Below, one piece after another: positions 34,667 through 43,066 of a stretch of 52,363 nt of DNA; positions within the stretch are counted from its first letter, which is position 1, and every line of letters starts with the position of its first letter. The notes under the pieces are model-generated. The model did not search any database, had not been told where the DNA came from, and saw only the letters and a list, made by a program, of their open reading frames with translations. A program made the translations under genes and the position numbers. This stretch comes from Clostridiales bacterium (GTDB taxonomy: Bacteria; Bacillota; Clostridia; Christensenellales; Pumilibacteraceae), in the NCBI GenBank assembly GCA_029066805.1, contig JAIEFT010000054.1, forward strand, positions 1 to 52,363, given 5' to 3'.

Positions 34667-35941
34667 ATGATAGACATAAACCTTATACGCAACAATACGG
34701 ACGGAGTGGCGGCGGCGCTCGGAAAGCGCGGATATGACGCCGACCTGAAGGCTATACTCGCACTGGACGCTAAGCGCCGCGACATTATAGGCAAGACCGA
34801 AGCGCTCAAAGCCGAAAAGAACAAGGTGAGCGCGGATATCCCTCGGCTCAAAAAAGAGGGTAAGGACGTTCAACCGATATTCGCCAGAATGCGCGAGCTC
34901 GGCGACGAGATAGCGCACAACGACGAACAGCTCAAAGCCGTAGAGGACGAGCTTAAGACCGAGCTTTTGTGCCTGCCCAATCTTCCCGATGAGGACGTAA
35001 TTGCGGGTGGCAAAGAGAACAACGCCGTAGTTAAGGTGTGGGGAACGAAACCCGAATTCGATTTCCCGATCAAAAATCACGTCGAGCTTTGCGAGGGCTT
35101 GCACCTTATCGATTACGAGCGCGGAGTCAAACTGGCGGGCAACGGCTCGTGGCTGTATACAGGGCGCGGGGCGTTATTGGAGTGGGCGCTTATAAACTAC
35201 TTTATCAAGACGCACACAAAGGACGGATATACGTTTATTCTTCCGCCGCACATGCTTAATTACGAGTGCGGTCTTGGCGCGGGACAGTTCCCCAAATTCG
35301 AGGACGATGTATACCGCGTTGAGACGGCAGAAGGCGGCGCGGCGCGCAGGTTTATGCTTCCCACGGCGGAGACCGCGCTTGTCAACCTTTACCGCGGCGA
35401 GATCTTGCAGGAGAGCGAACTGCCCAAAAAGCTGTTTGCTTACACTCCGTGCTATCGCAAGGAGGCGGGCTCGTACCGCGCGGAGGAGCGCGGCATGATT
35501 CGCGGGCATCAGTTCAACAAGGTGGAAATGGTGCAGGTAACTACACCCGAAAAGAGCAAAGCGGCGTTTGAAGAACTTGTAAATAAGGCGTGCGCCTTGG
35601 TGGAAGGTTTGGGACTGCACTACAGGCTCAGTAAGCTCGCGGCGGGTGATTGCTCGGCGAGCATGGCGCGCACTTACGATATTGAAATTTGGATTCCGTC
35701 CATGGGCATATACAAAGAGGTCAGCTCGGTTTCCAACGCCAACGACTATCAGGCGCGGCGCAACATGACGCGTTACCGCGGCGCGGACGGCAAGATAGGG
35801 TATGTGCACACGCTCAACGGCTCGGGGCTTGCAACCTCGCGCGTGCTTCCCGCCATTGTCGAGCAAAACCAAAACAAGGACGGCTCGGTCACAGTGCCAG
35901 AAGTGCTTCGTGAGTTCTTAGGTACGGACGTATTGAGGTAG
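34667..35941 (+). CDS. serS: Seryl-tRNA synthetase
   Basis: A 424-residue class IIa synthetase. The N-terminal long coiled-coil tRNA-binding arm (about 30-100) and catalytic motif 2 (CYRKEAGSYRAEERGMIRGHQFNKVEM) are clear, followed by motif 3 near NGSGLATSRVLPAIVEQNQ. The frame is open to 34571, but ATG 34667 behind AAAGGAC gives the conserved MIDINLIRNN. No T-box leader is seen. Normal length. Confidence 0.96.
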   Translation: MIDINLIRNNTDGVAAALGKRGYDADLKAILALDAKRRDIIGKTEALKAEKNKVSADIPRLKKEGKDVQPIFARMRELGDEIAHNDEQLKAVEDELKTELLCLPNLPDEDVIAGGKENNAVVKVWGTKPEFDFPIKNHVELCEGLHLIDYERGVKLAGNGSWLYTGRGALLEWALINYFIKTHTKDGYTFILPPHMLNYECGLGAGQFPKFEDDVYRVETAEGGAARRFMLPTAETALVNLYRGEILQESELPKKLFAYTPCYRKEAGSYRAEERGMIRGHQFNKVEMVQVTTPEKSKAAFEELVNKACALVEGLGLHYRLSKLAAGDCSASMARTYDIEIWIPSMGIYKEVSSVSNANDYQARRNMTRYRGADGKIGYVHTLNGSGLATSRVLPAIVEQNQNKDGSVTVPEVLREFLGTDVLR

Positions 35942-35945
35942 TATT

Positions 35946-36323
35946 ATGTTTGGATTAGGCAGAAGAAGAGCGTTTGACAATAATAATACTAACGACCAGA
36001 ACGCAACGGGGTATCAGGAAAAGACTGTTTTTCCGACCGACTTTTCAGCGCCCGAATACAGTAATAATTATCAAAGCGGTGGCTATGCTCAGGATAACGG
36101 GTATGCGCAAAACGGCGCGCCGCAAAACAGCATGGTGCAAAATAGCGGCGCTTACACGCAGAGCATGGGCGGCACGGCAACGGAAGTCGCGCAGGAGCGC
36201 CCCATGGTCTTCGCGTCTCGTAAGCACAACGATATTTTTATCTACGAGTACTCAGATAGAATAGAATGGTATTTAAAGACAGATAAAGAAATGTACTTGT
36301 TCGACACGGTAAAAAAACAGTAA
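35946..36323 (+). CDS. Small Asn/Gln-rich protein of unknown function
   Basis: A 125-residue protein starting five bases after serS behind TTGAGG, so probably cotranscribed. The N-terminal 80 residues are low complexity, rich in Asn, Gln, Gly and Tyr (repeats like YAQDNGYAQNGAPQNS). The C-terminal 40 residues look folded: RPMVFASRKHNDIFIYEYSD, then IEWYLKTDKEMYLF. I recognise no family. No membrane segment or signal peptide. Confidence 0.6.
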   Translation: MFGLGRRRAFDNNNTNDQNATGYQEKTVFPTDFSAPEYSNNYQSGGYAQDNGYAQNGAPQNSMVQNSGAYTQSMGGTATEVAQERPMVFASRKHNDIFIYEYSDRIEWYLKTDKEMYLFDTVKKQ

Positions 36324-36367
36324 CAAGCCAAAGGCTTGACGAAGCTTTTGTCTGCATGTACTCGAAC

Positions 36368-36412
36368 TTTTGTCATTCTGAACAAGCGTAGCGCAGTGAA
36401 GAATCTCATCCT
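36368..36412. repeat. Dispersed repeat, TCATTCTGAAC type
   Basis: TTTTGTCATTCTGAACAAGC, then GTAGCGCAGTGAAGAATCTC and ATCC. Same family as the repeats at 18830, 25346, 27804 and 43921. Confidence 0.65.
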
Positions 36413-36426
36413 AATTTTTAGTAATT

Positions 36427-36466
36427 CAAAAACCGACGAGCACTTTTACGTGTTCGTCGGTTTTTG
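36427..36466 (-). terminator. Terminator of the SRP RNA gene
   Basis: On the minus strand AAAAACCGACGA and TCGTCGGTTTTT form a 12-bp stem, ending in a T run. It follows the last helix of the SRP RNA directly. Confidence 0.9.
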
Positions 36467-36467
36467 A

Positions 36468-36734
36468 AACTGCGCACCGTCTTTGATAATACGCACCGAA
36501 GCGTTTTCCCGTCGGTTGACTCCGCTAAAGCTACCTTGTGGCACACGCCACATCTTGTTTAGTGCTGCTGCGGTCAAGCCCTGACACGGTTCGCAAGCAG
36601 ACGTTGCACAAGACCTTAGTATCAACATCACCTAACGGTAACAGTCCTCCCATACGTAAACCGAGGACGGCGTTCGACCCATCTATAGCGGATTGTAGGT
36701 TACAGAGTGCCGCTGCCTCTCCGTCTAGCGCAGT
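36468..36734 (-). ncRNA. ffs: Signal recognition particle RNA, large Bacillus type
   Basis: About 267 nt on the minus strand. The 5' part CTAGACGGAGAGGCAGCGG, followed by ACTCTGTAACC and AATCCGCTATAG, aligns with the Alu domain of Bacillus scRNA. The S-domain tip GTGTCAGGGCTTGACCGCAG then CAGCACTAA carries the Ffh-binding loops. The 5' ACTGCGC and 3' GCGCAGT pair to close the molecule (3' arm at 36469-36475). A promoter and a terminator bracket it exactly. It scaffolds Ffh for cotranslational membrane targeting. The exact ends are inferred from promoter spacing and the closing helix. Confidence 0.93.
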
Positions 36735-36740
36735 ACAGTT

Positions 36741-36769
36741 ATTATACGGCATTGGTTAGAAAAAAGCAA
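36741..36769 (-). promoter_or_regulatory. SigmaA promoter of the SRP RNA
   Basis: On the minus strand TTGCTT (36769-36764), a 17-bp spacer and TATAAT (36746-36741). The start would be at about 36734. Confidence 0.85.
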
Positions 36770-36880
36770 GCGATTTTAGATAATTAAGAATTAAGAATGA
36801 AGAATGCAGAATTATTGAATAAGGATATTTAATGATGAGGGCGACCTAACCTATTCACTTTTCACTTTCACGTTTTCACT
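36770..36880. other. Gap between SRP promoter and kinase terminator
   Basis: No gene. It holds a tract of AATTAAGAATTAAGAATGAA, then GAATGCAGAAT, words (near 36783-36813), the same vocabulary as the MITE-like elements at 18715, 25224 and 50491, and then short TTCACTTTTCACTTTCACG repeats. Confidence 0.5.
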
Positions 36881-36909
36881 AAAAAATCCACCGTCGGGTG
36901 GATTTTTTA
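36881..36909. terminator. Terminator of the kinase gene
   Basis: AAAAAATCCACC and GGTGGATTTTTT form a perfect 12-bp palindromic stem around CGTCG. It overlaps the kinase stop codon on the minus strand. Confidence 0.9.
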
Positions 36910-37932
36910 ACTATTCGGTTTGTCGGGCTGTTTGGTGTGCATGATCGTGTTTGGCATAAACTCGCCGTAAAACATCTGCTGGAACGCGGCGATGTTGGAA
37001 TATCTGTCCTTGGGGTAGACAGCCAATGCCTTTAGCAGCGACTTTTCGCGCACGGGCTGGATCTTGACGCCGAGCGCGGACGGCGGGACAATTTTGTCCT
37101 CGATACGCCGCTCCGTCGCTTCGGGCGGGGGATTGCCTACAAGGCATGTGTAAATCGTTGCGCCCAGCTCGTAAATATCCGTCCACGGACCTTGGCTGCC
37201 GCCTTTGGTGTACAGCTCGAGCGGGGAGTAGCCTTTTTTGAGTACGAAGAACGGTTTTTGAATATTCTGCGTGTAAATGGACGCCGCGCCAAAGTCGATA
37301 AGCTTGATTATCCGATTATCGACTATCTGGATGTTCTCGGGCGAAATATCCTTGTGGATCACGCCGTGTTGGTGCAGACGCAAAAGCGTTTCTATTACGG
37401 GTCGCATAATATTGAGCGTTTCCGACATGTGCAGCCTGCCGCCGCGCCCGTTGATAAAGCGGTGCAGACTCATGCCGTTTAGGTATTCCATTACTATGTA
37501 AGCCGTGTTGTTTGTGAGGAAAAAGTCGTAGATGCTGACTATGCCGTCAAGGTGCTTTATAGAAGTGAGGACCTTGGCTTCCTGTATGAACGCCGTCAGC
37601 CAGTAGTTGAATACTTTGGCGTTTTCCGCATTGCCGATTTCCACTACGTTGGAATGCGGTAAGCGGCTTGTGTAGCCCTTAGGGAAGAACTCTTTTATAG
37701 CAACGCCGCGCGAGGTGTACGTATCGTACGCCTTGTACGTTATGCCGAACCCACCGCGTCCGAGCGGCGCGCCAATGACGTATCTGCCCGAAAGCATAGT
37801 GCGCAGCGGCAAAGCTCCTATGGGCGACGGGTCGTCACCGCGTTTGCCGCACCGCGGGCAAACCCGCGTCCTCGGGTCGAGAGTGGCAAAGCAGTTCATA
37901 CATATGGTGCGTATATCTCTCGTGTCTTGCAT
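36907..37932 (-). CDS. Zinc-ribbon Ser/Thr protein kinase
   Basis: A 341-residue Hanks-type kinase. An N-terminal CX2C...CX2C zinc ribbon (C11, C14, C25, C28) is followed by the glycine loop GRGGFG (58-63). The ATP lysine in VAIKEF is K80, the catalytic loop is HKDISPEN (193-200) and the metal loop is DFGAAS (213-218). HKD in place of HRD and ISPEN are common in bacterial kinases of this sort. No transmembrane or PASTA segments, so it is cytoplasmic. ATG 37932 lies seven bases after its -10 box with no ribosome site. The open frame upstream to 37968 would run through the promoter. The substrate is unknown. Confidence 0.88.
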   Translation of the reverse strand: MQDTRDIRTICMNCFATLDPRTRVCPRCGKRGDDPSPIGALPLRTMLSGRYVIGAPLGRGGFGITYKAYDTYTSRGVAIKEFFPKGYTSRLPHSNVVEIGNAENAKVFNYWLTAFIQEAKVLTSIKHLDGIVSIYDFFLTNNTAYIVMEYLNGMSLHRFINGRGGRLHMSETLNIMRPVIETLLRLHQHGVIHKDISPENIQIVDNRIIKLIDFGAASIYTQNIQKPFFVLKKGYSPLELYTKGGSQGPWTDIYELGATIYTCLVGNPPPEATERRIEDKIVPPSALGVKIQPVREKSLLKALAVYPKDRYSNIAAFQQMFYGEFMPNTIMHTKQPDKPNS

Positions 37933-37939
37933 CGTTTTT

Positions 37940-37968
37940 ATTATAAACCTATGATGTAAATTTGTCAA
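37940..37968 (-). promoter_or_regulatory. SigmaA promoter, leaderless geometry, kinase gene
   Basis: On the minus strand consensus TTGACA (37968-37963), a 17-bp spacer and consensus TATAAT (37945-37940), then seven bases (AAAAACG) to ATG 37932. Confidence 0.88.
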
Positions 37969-37979
37969 TCCATTCGTTT

Positions 37980-38226
37980 AAAGTTTTCTTGCCCACTTCT
38001 TTTTTAAAGAGACAGTAAAGCAATTATTGCAATATAATTCTCGAATTAAAGTTTTCTTGCTCACTTCTTTTTTAAAGAGAACAGTAAAGCAATTATTGCA
38101 ATATAATTCTCGAATTAAAGTTTTCTTGCCCACTTCTTTTTTAAAGAGAACAGTAAAGCAATTATTGCAATATAATTCTCGAATTAAAGTTTTCTTGCTT
38201 ACTTCTTTTACAAAAGAAGTAAGGAA
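37980..38226. repeat. Tandem repeat of a 69-bp unit
   Basis: Units begin at 37980, 38048, 38117 and 38186, each with AAAGTTTTCTTGC. The first is 68 bp (one A missing), the next two are 69 bp, and the fourth is partial. Each full unit contains the palindromes GCAATTATTGC and AATTCTCGAATT, plus a TATAAT. The partial unit ends in a perfect 12-bp stem, CTTACTTCTTTT/AAAAGAAGTAAG (38198-38223). It fills the space between two divergent genes. Because 69 is a multiple of three it leaves an apparent repetitive ORF at 38027-38236, which I do not take as a gene. Confidence 0.9.
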
Positions 38227-38241
38227 AATCTCATAATTTGA

Positions 38242-38270
38242 TTGACCTATAAAAAGTCTTGTGATAAAAT
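38242..38270 (+). promoter_or_regulatory. SigmaA promoter, leaderless geometry, membrane protein gene
   Basis: TTGACC (38242-38247), a 17-bp spacer and TAAAAT (38265-38270), then six bases to ATG 38277. A TATAAT overlapping the next six bases would need a 22-bp spacer and is less likely. Confidence 0.75.
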
Positions 38271-38276
38271 ATAATC

Positions 38277-38948
38277 ATGAGCGGAGTGAAGGTAACAAAG
38301 ACGCACAGCGGCGCGTACAGACGACCTGAAAATCCGGCAAATTTCATAACCTATGCGATTGCCGCATGCGTTACGTTTGTCGGGCTCATTTTTGCGTTTA
38401 GACTTTCGATCGGATTTATGGGCATGGTTAAATTCCCGATACTTGCGGTAGCTCTGTTTGTCGCGCTTGTAGTGTTTGTCTTTGGCATCGCGGCTAACTT
38501 CGGCAGAGCGGGTGTTTCGGGAAAAGTCATGAACTGCGAAAAACCGATTTTGACTTTTGCGGCGACCATGCCGTTGCTGCTTGTCGGACTACAGGACTAC
38601 AACGCCTCAAACACCGACAGAATTTTCGGGTATGTCCTGTTTGCCGTTATCGCTTGTGCGGTTATCGCCGATATAGCGCTCAATGTATTTTGCAAGGCGG
38701 ATTTTAAGCTGTTCGAGCTCGCGCTGTACGTGGTTATCGGCTTTGCGTGCGTAATCAGATTGCACCGCATTGCCGTGCTTTGCGGCGATCTGTGTTTCTG
38801 GATGGGCATAGGTGGGTTTTCGGCATATCTTGCGGGCACGGTTATAAGTTCTATCCCCGCGATCAAATGCCGCGGACTGATAAACAGCATTGCGGTGATC
38901 ATAGGCACGGCGCTCAATTTTGTAGGAATTTTCTTTTACGTTTTGTGA
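38277..38948 (+). CDS. Polytopic membrane protein of unknown function
   Basis: A 223-residue protein with a cytoplasmic N-terminus of about 20 residues, then about seven hydrophobic segments, such as FITYAIAACVTFVGLIF and ILAVALFVALVVFVFGIA. The remainder is short loops. I recognise no family. It starts at ATG 38277 without a ribosome site, six bases after a -10 box. It lies six bases upstream of ileS and may be cotranscribed with it. Confidence 0.7.
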   Translation: MSGVKVTKTHSGAYRRPENPANFITYAIAACVTFVGLIFAFRLSIGFMGMVKFPILAVALFVALVVFVFGIAANFGRAGVSGKVMNCEKPILTFAATMPLLLVGLQDYNASNTDRIFGYVLFAVIACAVIADIALNVFCKADFKLFELALYVVIGFACVIRLHRIAVLCGDLCFWMGIGGFSAYLAGTVISSIPAIKCRGLINSIAVIIGTALNFVGIFFYVL

Positions 38949-38954
38949 GGAATT

Positions 38955-41900
38955 ATGTATAAAAAGGTAGAGGGTTACAATCCTGTCGGCATGGAAAAAC
39001 GCGTGCTCGACTTCTGGAAAGAAAACGACGTTTTTAATAAGAGTGTAGTCTTGCGCGAAGGCGGTGACGAATTCTCGTTCTACGACGGTCCGCCTACGGC
39101 AAACGGCAAGCCGCACGTGGGACATGTGCTCACGCGCACAATGAAGGATATTATCCCGCGCTTCCACACCATGAAGGGCAAGCACGTGCTTAGAAAAGCG
39201 GGCTGGGACACTCACGGTCTGCCCGTCGAGCTCGAGGTGGAAAAGTCGCTCAATATAGACGGCAAGCAGGACATAGAAAAGTACGGCGTAGAACCGTTTA
39301 TACAAAAATGCAAGCAGAGCGTTTGGAAGTATAAATCCGAATGGGAGCGCATGAGCGAGCGCGTAGGCTACTGGGCGGACATGGACAAGCCGTATGTAAC
39401 CTATGACGACAACTACATCGAGTCGGTGTGGTGGTCGCTCAAAACCATTTTCGATAAAGGTCTCATTTACAAGGGACACAAGATCGTGCCGTACTGCCCG
39501 CGCTGCGGCACGGCGCTATCGTCGCACGAGGTGGCGCAGGGCTACAAGGACGTTACCGAGCGTACAGCCGTTGTCGGGTTCAATACAGACTATGCGGGCG
39601 GGTGCAAGCTACTCGCTTGGACTACAACGCCGTGGACGCTGCCGAGCAACGTCGCACTGTGCGTAAACGCCGAGTTTGACTACGTGCTGATCGAAGCCGA
39701 CGAACAGAAATACGTGCTTGCAAAAGAGCTTGTAAGTAAACACTTTGAAAACTACACCGTAATAAACACCGTCAAGGGCAGCGAGCTTGTGGGCGTGCAC
39801 TACGAGCCGCTGTTTAAAACATACACGGGCGACAGCGACTGCTACAAGGTAGTAGCCGACGGCTACGTAATGCTCACAGAGGGCACGGGCATTGTTCACA
39901 TCTCGCCCGCATTCGGCGAGGATGACGCGCGTGTAGGCAGGGCGAACGGACTGCCGTTTGTTCAAACTATAGACGAGCGCGGACGGTTTACCGAGCCGCA
40001 GGATTTAGAGGGCAAGTTCTGCAAGGACGCCGACAAGGATATAATAACCGACCTTAAAAAACGCGGACTACTCTTGTCCGCACCGCCGGTCACGCACAGC
40101 TATCCGTTCTGTTGGCGTTGCAACACGCCGCTGCTGTACTACGCGCGCTCGTCGTGGTTTATCAAGACGACGGCGGTTAAGGACGAGCTTGTCAAGAACA
40201 ACGCGTCGGTGAACTGGTATCCTCAAAGTATCGGAACGGGACGCATGGGCAACTTCTTGGAAAACGTTATCGACTGGGGCTTGTCGCGCGACAGGTTTTG
40301 GGGCACGCCGCTGCCGATTTGGGTGTGCGATAAATGCGGCAAGACCGAAGCTATAGGAAGCAAAGCCGAGCTAAAGGAAAAGTGCGGCATAAAGGGAGAT
40401 GTAGAGCTGCATAAGCCGTACGTGGACGGCGCGACGTATAAATGCTCTTGCGGCGGCACAATGCGCCGCACGCCCGAGGTTATAGACTGCTGGTACGATT
40501 CGGGGTCTATGCCGTTCGCGCAATATCACTATCCGTTCGAGAACAAGGATATTTTTGAAAAGACTTTCCCTGCGGATTTCATTTCGGAAGCGGTCGATCA
40601 AACCCGCGGATGGTTCTACACACTTCTCGTAATTTCAACATTGTTGTTCGGCAAAGCGCCGTTCAAGAACTGCTTGGTGCTCGGTCACGTAACCGACGAA
40701 CAGGGTAGAAAGCAGTCCAAGCATTTAGGCAACGTAGTCGACCCGTGGTCGGTGCTCGACGTTACGGGTGCGGACGCCGTAAGGTGGTACTACTACACCA
40801 ATTCCGCGCCGTATCTGCCGTCGCGCTTTTACATGCGTGCGGTCACGGAATCGCAAAACAAGTTTTTGGGCACGCTGTACAACACATACGCGTTCTACGT
40901 AATGTACGCGGAGATAGATAAGTTTGACCCCACCAAAGTGGACGAGAAAAAGGTCAAATATTCATTGATGGATAGGTGGGCGCTTTCCGAGCTGAACGAG
41001 CTTGTGCAAAAGGTGGACGCGGGGCTTAACGAATATAAGCTGTACGAAACCGCGCGCGCCATTGCCGATTATACGGACAAGCTGTCAAATTGGTATGTGC
41101 GCCGCTGCCGCGAGCGGTACTGGGTGGGCGGCATGTCGGAGGACAAGACCGCGGCGTTCTACACGCTGTATACCGTGCTTAACACGCTGTGCCGCGTTGC
41201 CGCGCCGTATGTGCCGTTTATTACCGAAGAAATCTACCGCAATATCGTTTGCAGTGTGGATAGTTCCGCGCCCGCGTCAGTGCACATGGCGGACTTCCCC
41301 AAAGTCAACAAAAAGTTTGTTGACGCCAAGCTTTCCGTCGATATGGATAAGGTAATCAAGGCGGCGGAGCTGGGTAGGGCGGCGCGCAACAAGAGCGGGA
41401 TCAAAAACCGTCAAACGCTGTCACGCGTGATCGTAGCGGGCGATTTTCCGTTTGAATACGCGGATATCCTCGCCGACGAGCTCAACGTGAAAGACGTAGT
41501 GGCAGGCGGCGCTAGCGACCTCACCGGCTACGACGTAAAACCGCAGCTCAAGACCGTAGGACCTAAGTACGGCAAGCTAGTCGGAGCGATACGCACGCAC
41601 TTAGCCGAAAACGGCGATACTGCCGCAAAGACCGCGCTTGCAGGCAATACTTATGCATTCGAGATCGGCGGCAACAAGGTTGAACTGACCAAGGACGATA
41701 TGCTGATCGCCACACGCGGCGCGGAGGGCTATTCGGTGGAGAGCGACCTTGATATGACTGTCGCGCTTGACGTAACGCTCACCGACGAGCTCTTAAAGGA
41801 AGGTGCTGCGCGCGAGATAATTTCCAAAATCCAGACCATGCGGAAAAACAACGGCTACGACGTCACCGACAGAATAAAGCTGTACTATGCAGGCGATAAA

Positions 41901-42041
41901 TTTATCGAGGAAGTATTTGCGGCGCACGGCGAGCGCATTGCCAAGGTCACGCTTGCGACAGAGGTCAATAAGCTGACCGCCGATGGCGAAAAGTCGGATA
42001 TCAACGGTCACGACGCGAGAGTGCGGATAGAAAAATGTTAG
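38955..42041 (+). CDS. ileS: Isoleucyl-tRNA synthetase, eukaryote-like type 2
   Basis: A 1028-residue class I synthetase. PPTANGKPHVGH holds the HIGH motif (as HVGH). The KMSKS motif is KQSKH, within GRKQSKHLGN. The CP1 editing domain lies between, with zinc-type cysteine pairs (CPRCG, CWRCN, CDKCG, CSCGG). The block TRGWFYTLLVIST and the long C-terminal part fit the type 2 (IleS2) enzymes, many of which resist mupirocin. It starts at ATG 38955 behind TGAGGA. No T-box leader. The next gene overlaps its end by seven bases. Confidence 0.95.
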   Translation: MYKKVEGYNPVGMEKRVLDFWKENDVFNKSVVLREGGDEFSFYDGPPTANGKPHVGHVLTRTMKDIIPRFHTMKGKHVLRKAGWDTHGLPVELEVEKSLNIDGKQDIEKYGVEPFIQKCKQSVWKYKSEWERMSERVGYWADMDKPYVTYDDNYIESVWWSLKTIFDKGLIYKGHKIVPYCPRCGTALSSHEVAQGYKDVTERTAVVGFNTDYAGGCKLLAWTTTPWTLPSNVALCVNAEFDYVLIEADEQKYVLAKELVSKHFENYTVINTVKGSELVGVHYEPLFKTYTGDSDCYKVVADGYVMLTEGTGIVHISPAFGEDDARVGRANGLPFVQTIDERGRFTEPQDLEGKFCKDADKDIITDLKKRGLLLSAPPVTHSYPFCWRCNTPLLYYARSSWFIKTTAVKDELVKNNASVNWYPQSIGTGRMGNFLENVIDWGLSRDRFWGTPLPIWVCDKCGKTEAIGSKAELKEKCGIKGDVELHKPYVDGATYKCSCGGTMRRTPEVIDCWYDSGSMPFAQYHYPFENKDIFEKTFPADFISEAVDQTRGWFYTLLVISTLLFGKAPFKNCLVLGHVTDEQGRKQSKHLGNVVDPWSVLDVTGADAVRWYYYTNSAPYLPSRFYMRAVTESQNKFLGTLYNTYAFYVMYAEIDKFDPTKVDEKKVKYSLMDRWALSELNELVQKVDAGLNEYKLYETARAIADYTDKLSNWYVRRCRERYWVGGMSEDKTAAFYTLYTVLNTLCRVAAPYVPFITEEIYRNIVCSVDSSAPASVHMADFPKVNKKFVDAKLSVDMDKVIKAAELGRAARNKSGIKNRQTLSRVIVAGDFPFEYADILADELNVKDVVAGGASDLTGYDVKPQLKTVGPKYGKLVGAIRTHLAENGDTAAKTALAGNTYAFEIGGNKVELTKDDMLIATRGAEGYSVESDLDMTVALDVTLTDELLKEGAAREIISKIQTMRKNNGYDVTDRIKLYYAGDKFIEEVFAAHGERIAKVTLATEVNKLTADGEKSDINGHDARVRIEKC

Positions 42042-42940
42042 CGCCCGATTGGAAAGACTATAAAATCCTCGGTACGGGCGACGGGCTCAAGCTCGAACTT
42101 TGGAAGGACATAATGCTGCTTCGCCCCGATCCGCAGGCAATATGGCGCGCAACCGTGGATTACAAAAAGTTCGACACGCACGCAAGGTACGAGCGCGATC
42201 GCGCCGGCGGCGGCAGGTGGATAGTCAATAAACCAATGCCCGACGAGTGGCAAATCTCCTGGCGCGACTGCAAGTTTTACATCAAGCCGACCGGATTCAA
42301 GCATACCGGACTTTTTCCAGAACAAGCAGTAAACTGGGCTAGGCTTTCCGGCATTGTGGACGAATATGCCGCGCGAGGCAAGCAGATAAGAATACTCAAT
42401 CTGTTTGCGTACACGGGCGCGTCTACAGCGGTTCTCGCCAAGCACGGCGCGCACGTCACGCACGTGGACGCGGCAAAGGGCATGGTGGAACGCGCCATAC
42501 TCAACTGCAAGCTCAACGGCGTGCCGCAGGATAATACCCGCTTTATTATAGACGACTGCAAAAAGTTCGTTGCGCGCGAGATCAAGCGCGGCAAGAGCTA
42601 CGACGCGGTCATCATGGATCCGCCCAGCTACGGCAGGGGCGCGGGCGGCGAGGTGTGGCGTATGGAGGACGACGTCTTCGACCTTGTAAGGCTCACCGTA
42701 GGCGTGCTCAACAATCCTCCCGCATTCTTTTTGATAAACAGCTACACAACAGGACTGCAACCGCAAACAATATCCAACATACTTTCGCTCAATTTGAGCG
42801 GCGGCAATGTTTCGGCATACGAGGTGTGTCTGCCGACGGAAAAACCGAGTATAAACCTACCTTGCGGCTGTAGCGGACTCTTCTTGGCGGATTCATCGCC
42901 GGATACGGGCTACGTTCGTCGTGGCGGCTTGGTTACGTAG
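42035..42940 (+). CDS. Class I SAM-dependent methyltransferase (RlmI-like), C-terminus altered by repeat
   Basis: A 301-residue methyltransferase. The SAM-binding motif is ILNLFAYTGASTAVLAKHGA and motif IV is VIMDPPSYGRG, as in RlmI/RlmL-type rRNA cytosine or guanine methyltransferases, but without an N-terminal PUA domain. It overlaps ileS by seven bases. The family normally ends soon after a LPCG block; here LPCGCSG is followed by about 20 residues encoded by the structured element at 42880-43007. The stop codon lies in that element's apical stem. The function is therefore likely intact but the tail is foreign. Confidence 0.8.
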   Translation: MLAPDWKDYKILGTGDGLKLELWKDIMLLRPDPQAIWRATVDYKKFDTHARYERDRAGGGRWIVNKPMPDEWQISWRDCKFYIKPTGFKHTGLFPEQAVNWARLSGIVDEYAARGKQIRILNLFAYTGASTAVLAKHGAHVTHVDAAKGMVERAILNCKLNGVPQDNTRFIIDDCKKFVAREIKRGKSYDAVIMDPPSYGRGAGGEVWRMEDDVFDLVRLTVGVLNNPPAFFLINSYTTGLQPQTISNILSLNLSGGNVSAYEVCLPTEKPSINLPCGCSGLFLADSSPDTGYVRRGGLVT

Positions 42941-43007
42941 GTGGGTCTACGCGCCCGTCGCCGCCCCACCGACTGTTGCCCGTCTGCGGCGCGACTGCGC
43001 CAAGAAG
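42880..43007 (+). ncRNA. Structured 3' element, copy 3 (overlaps methyltransferase 3' end)
   Basis: The closing stem is CTTCTTGGCG (42880-42889) with CGCCAAGAAG (42998-43007), ten perfect pairs. Compared with copy 1, three of the ten pairs are changed on both sides. The central helix is GGCGGC (42923-42928) with GCCGCC (42960-42965). The apical hairpin CGTAG-GTGGGT-CTACG at 42936-42951 replaces T-A by C-G at its base. The loop strands TTGGTTA and CGCCCGTC are conserved. Unlike copies 1 and 2 it begins inside a coding region and has no clear terminator behind it. Confidence 0.75.
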
Positions 43008-43066
43008 TCCGGTAAAGTTTTAAAAATATTTACAATAATAACAACAGTCATATTTTCGGAGAAACT

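Noticed and set aside
37980-38226. CRISPR array
   Set aside because: The units are almost identical along their whole length with no unique spacers, and no cas genes are near.
38027-38236. 69-residue ORF with an internal three-fold peptide repeat
   Set aside because: It arises because the tandem-repeat unit is 69 bp. It has no ribosome site, overlaps the array exactly, and the first, 68-bp unit breaks the frame.
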